From assembly GCF_030053395.1 (NCBI RefSeq), contig NZ_JASGBH010000002.1:34625-98624 (forward strand): a DNA stretch of 64,000 bases, in the 5' to 3' direction. Below the pieces are notes generated by a model. The model was not told the DNA's origin and did not search any database. It saw only the letters and a program-made list of their open reading frames with translations. A program made the translations under genes and the position numbers. Of this stretch, positions 62,746 through 64,000 are shown piece after piece. Origin of the DNA: Limnohabitans lacus. GTDB taxonomy: Bacteria; Pseudomonadota; Gammaproteobacteria; Burkholderiales; Burkholderiaceae_C. The number at the start of each line of letters is the position of its first letter. Position 1 is the first letter of the stretch.

Positions 62746-63675
62746 TTAACCCTCTTCCCGAATCTGGCGTCCGGTCAATTTCAGGAACAGGTCTTCCAAG
62801 TTGGAAGGGCGGTGCAGCGTGCGCAAGTTGGGCCAAGACTCCAGCGCGTGCATCAGTGCGCGGCTGTCATGGGTATAAAAGAACACGGTTTCGCCGCTGA
62901 CCTCGACCCGACCGGCCAGGGCTTTCAAGCTGGCTTCTTGCGCCAGCGCCACGGCCCCATGACCAAACACCTCGACCACCTCGGGCTCCAGGTGCTCGGC
63001 GATCAAATCGCGGGGTTTGCCTTCGGCGATCTTGCGGCCTTGGTCCAACACCAAAAGGCGCGAGCACAAGCGCTCGGCCTCGTCCATGAAGTGGGTGGTC
63101 AGCAAGATGGATTTGCCTTCTTGCAGCAGCACTTGCAGGCGCTCCCACATCAGGTGGCGCGCTTGCGGGTCCAGGCCGGTGGTGGGCTCGTCCAGCATCA
63201 AGAGGCGCGGCTCGTTGATCAGGGCGCGGGCCAGGCTCAAGCGGCGCTTCATGCCACCCGACAGCTCGCCGGGTTTGGCTTTGCCTTTGTGGCTCAGCGC
63301 CGCAAACTCCAGCAGTTTGGGGATGCGCTCGCGGATGGTGGCGGTGGGCAGGCCAAAGTAACGCCCAAACACCATCAGGTTTTCTTCCGCCGTGAAGTCG
63401 GGGTCCAGCGTGTCCAACTGCGCGACCACGCCCAGCTGGCCTTTGATGGCCAAGGCATCACCAGGCATTTGCAGGTGGTCGAAATAGCGGATGTCGCCAG
63501 CGTCGGGCACCGACAGGCCCAGGCACATGCGCAAGGTGGTGGTTTTGCCCGCACCGTTGGGGCCAATCACGCCCAGGCATTCGCCCGGCTCGATGTGGAA
63601 AGACAGGTCATTGACCACCGTGGCATCGCCGTAGCGCTTGACCAGGTGATCGACCGAAAGCAAAGGGGAGTTCAT
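62746..63675 (-). CDS. nodI: ABC transporter ATP-binding protein, NodI-like
   Basis: 309 residues, start MNSPLLSVDHLVKRYGDATVVNDLS at 63675. Walker A GPNGAGKTTTLRM, signature LSGGMKRRLSLARALINEP, Walker B LLMLDEPTTGLDPQ and H-loop LLTTHFMDEAE. Its C-terminal domain (GRVEVSGETVFFYTHDSRALMHALE...NLEDLFLKLTGRQ) is the DRA/NodI-specific part. No nod genes are nearby, so nodulation is not implied. Confidence 0.88.
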   Translation of the reverse strand: MNSPLLSVDHLVKRYGDATVVNDLSFHIEPGECLGVIGPNGAGKTTTLRMCLGLSVPDAGDIRYFDHLQMPGDALAIKGQLGVVAQLDTLDPDFTAEENLMVFGRYFGLPTATIRERIPKLLEFAALSHKGKAKPGELSGGMKRRLSLARALINEPRLLMLDEPTTGLDPQARHLMWERLQVLLQEGKSILLTTHFMDEAERLCSRLLVLDQGRKIAEGKPRDLIAEHLEPEVVEVFGHGAVALAQEASLKALAGRVEVSGETVFFYTHDSRALMHALESWPNLRTLHRPSNLEDLFLKLTGRQIREEG

Positions 63676-63701
63676 GCTGCCATTGTGCCTGTGCAGGCAA
63701 G

Positions 63702-63775
63702 GTCGGCGCTGAAGCTGCCGACCTACGGGACAGCACCGTTGCAGCCTGCGGTAGGTCGGCGGCTTCTGCCCCGAC
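63702..63775. repeat. REP-type inverted pair (REPIN-like), copy 4
   Basis: Left arm GTCGGCGCTGAAGCTGCCGA with CCTAC end, a 24-base spacer, then GTAGGTCGGCGGCTTCTGCC and CCGAC. It lies between the nodI-like gene and psd. Confidence 0.9.
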
Positions 63776-63853
63776 AGGGCGCCTGCGCCAGAGCCCATCG
63801 GGCGGGCCGATAAAATCGAGGCATTGTCTTGATCCGCCCTTGGCGGCCCCCTC

Positions 63854-64000
63854 ATGTCTTCTTCCTTTTCTGACCGCCTGGCGGTCTTGCCGCAGTACCT
63901 GATCCCCAAACAAGCCCTGACCGCTTTTGCGGGCTGGGTGGCGGGCAGCCAGTGGGGCGGCGTGACCACCGGCATCATCGACCGCTTTGTGCGCCGATAC
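63854..64000 (+). CDS. psd: phosphatidylserine decarboxylase, N-terminal part (cut by window edge)
   Basis: The first 49 codons are present: MSSSFSDRLAVLPQYLIPKQ, then ALTAFAGWVAGSQWGGVTTG and IIDRFVRRY. The DRLAVLPQYLxPKQALTxFAG start is characteristic of the Psd proenzyme of Burkholderiales, which decarboxylates phosphatidylserine to phosphatidylethanolamine at the inner membrane. The catalytic LGST-type cleavage site lies outside the window. Confidence 0.88.
   Translation, partial: MSSSFSDRLAVLPQYLIPKQALTAFAGWVAGSQWGGVTTGIIDRFVRRY

Noticed and set aside
61936-63675. Symbiotic nodulation locus
   Set aside because: Only a NodI/NodJ-like pair is present; no nodABC or nod boxes; such pairs are ordinary in betaproteobacteria.
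40177-63775. CRISPR array formed by the repeated GTCGGCGCTGAAGC units
   Set aside because: Copies are kilobases apart, paired as inverted repeats, with no regular spacers and no cas genes.

Overview
The window is a GC-rich bacterial chromosome segment, almost certainly from a betaproteobacterium of the order Burkholderiales, family Comamonadaceae (Limnohabitans/Rhodoferax-like). Support comes from the 5' 16S rRNA sequence at the left edge, the hemE-priA, nodI/nodJ-like and liv/CoA-ligase neighbourhoods, and the Bug-type solute receptors. I found no prophage, insertion sequence, CRISPR array or tRNA. Most of the window is ordinary core and transport gene content.

Layout. 1-609: 5' part of a 16S rRNA gene on the minus strand, followed outward by its leader and promoter (to about 1003), divergent from an ABC-F ATPase (uup). 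1-18.9 kb: exporters, a PLP aminotransferase, a PhzF-like isomerase, a histidine phosphatase, a protein resembling Bacillus transglutaminase Tgl, a creatininase-family hydrolase, a DsbD-like reductase, hemE, an AT-rich intergenic region with three DnaA-box matches, priA, an AEC transporter, rep and a small lipoprotein. 18.9-29.7 kb: a sugar (probably sucrose) uptake and catabolism locus with a LacI regulator, a dedicated tonB-exbB-exbD-exbD operon, a TonB-dependent receptor, sucrose phosphorylase, an MFS sugar carrier and an uncharacterised exported repeat protein. Five copies of a TTGCAATCGATTGCAA-like palindrome lie in front of its transcription units.

29.8-40.2 kb: a Bug receptor, then a branched-chain-type ABC importer (liv genes) flanked on both sides by AMP-forming CoA ligases and facing a Crp/Fnr-family regulator across a perfect 18-bp palindrome. 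40.2-47.3 kb: an rRNA pseudouridine synthase, an iron-type binding protein, htpG with a heat-shock-like promoter, an MFS carrier, and a DadA-like dehydrogenase preceded by a tandem glycine riboswitch. 47.3-50.5 kb: an M20 amidohydrolase and a Bug receptor opposite a LysR regulator. 50.5-58.1 kb: a glucose-type ABC importer, a two-component system and glucokinase, in an arrangement like the Pseudomonas gts/gltR/glk region. 58.2-64.0 kb: srkA-like kinase, a small K+ channel, enoyl-CoA hydratase, 3-hydroxyacyl-CoA dehydrogenase, a NodI/NodJ-like exporter and the start of psd.

Four intergenic gaps hold a REP-type inverted-pair repeat (REPIN-like) with CTAC/GTAG inner ends. The most unusual material is the sugar regulon, including the unknown exported protein that shares its operator, the paired CTAG inverted repeats inside it, the hemE-priA DnaA-box cluster, the glycine riboswitch on a dadA-like gene, and the Tgl-like protein with altered active-site positions.
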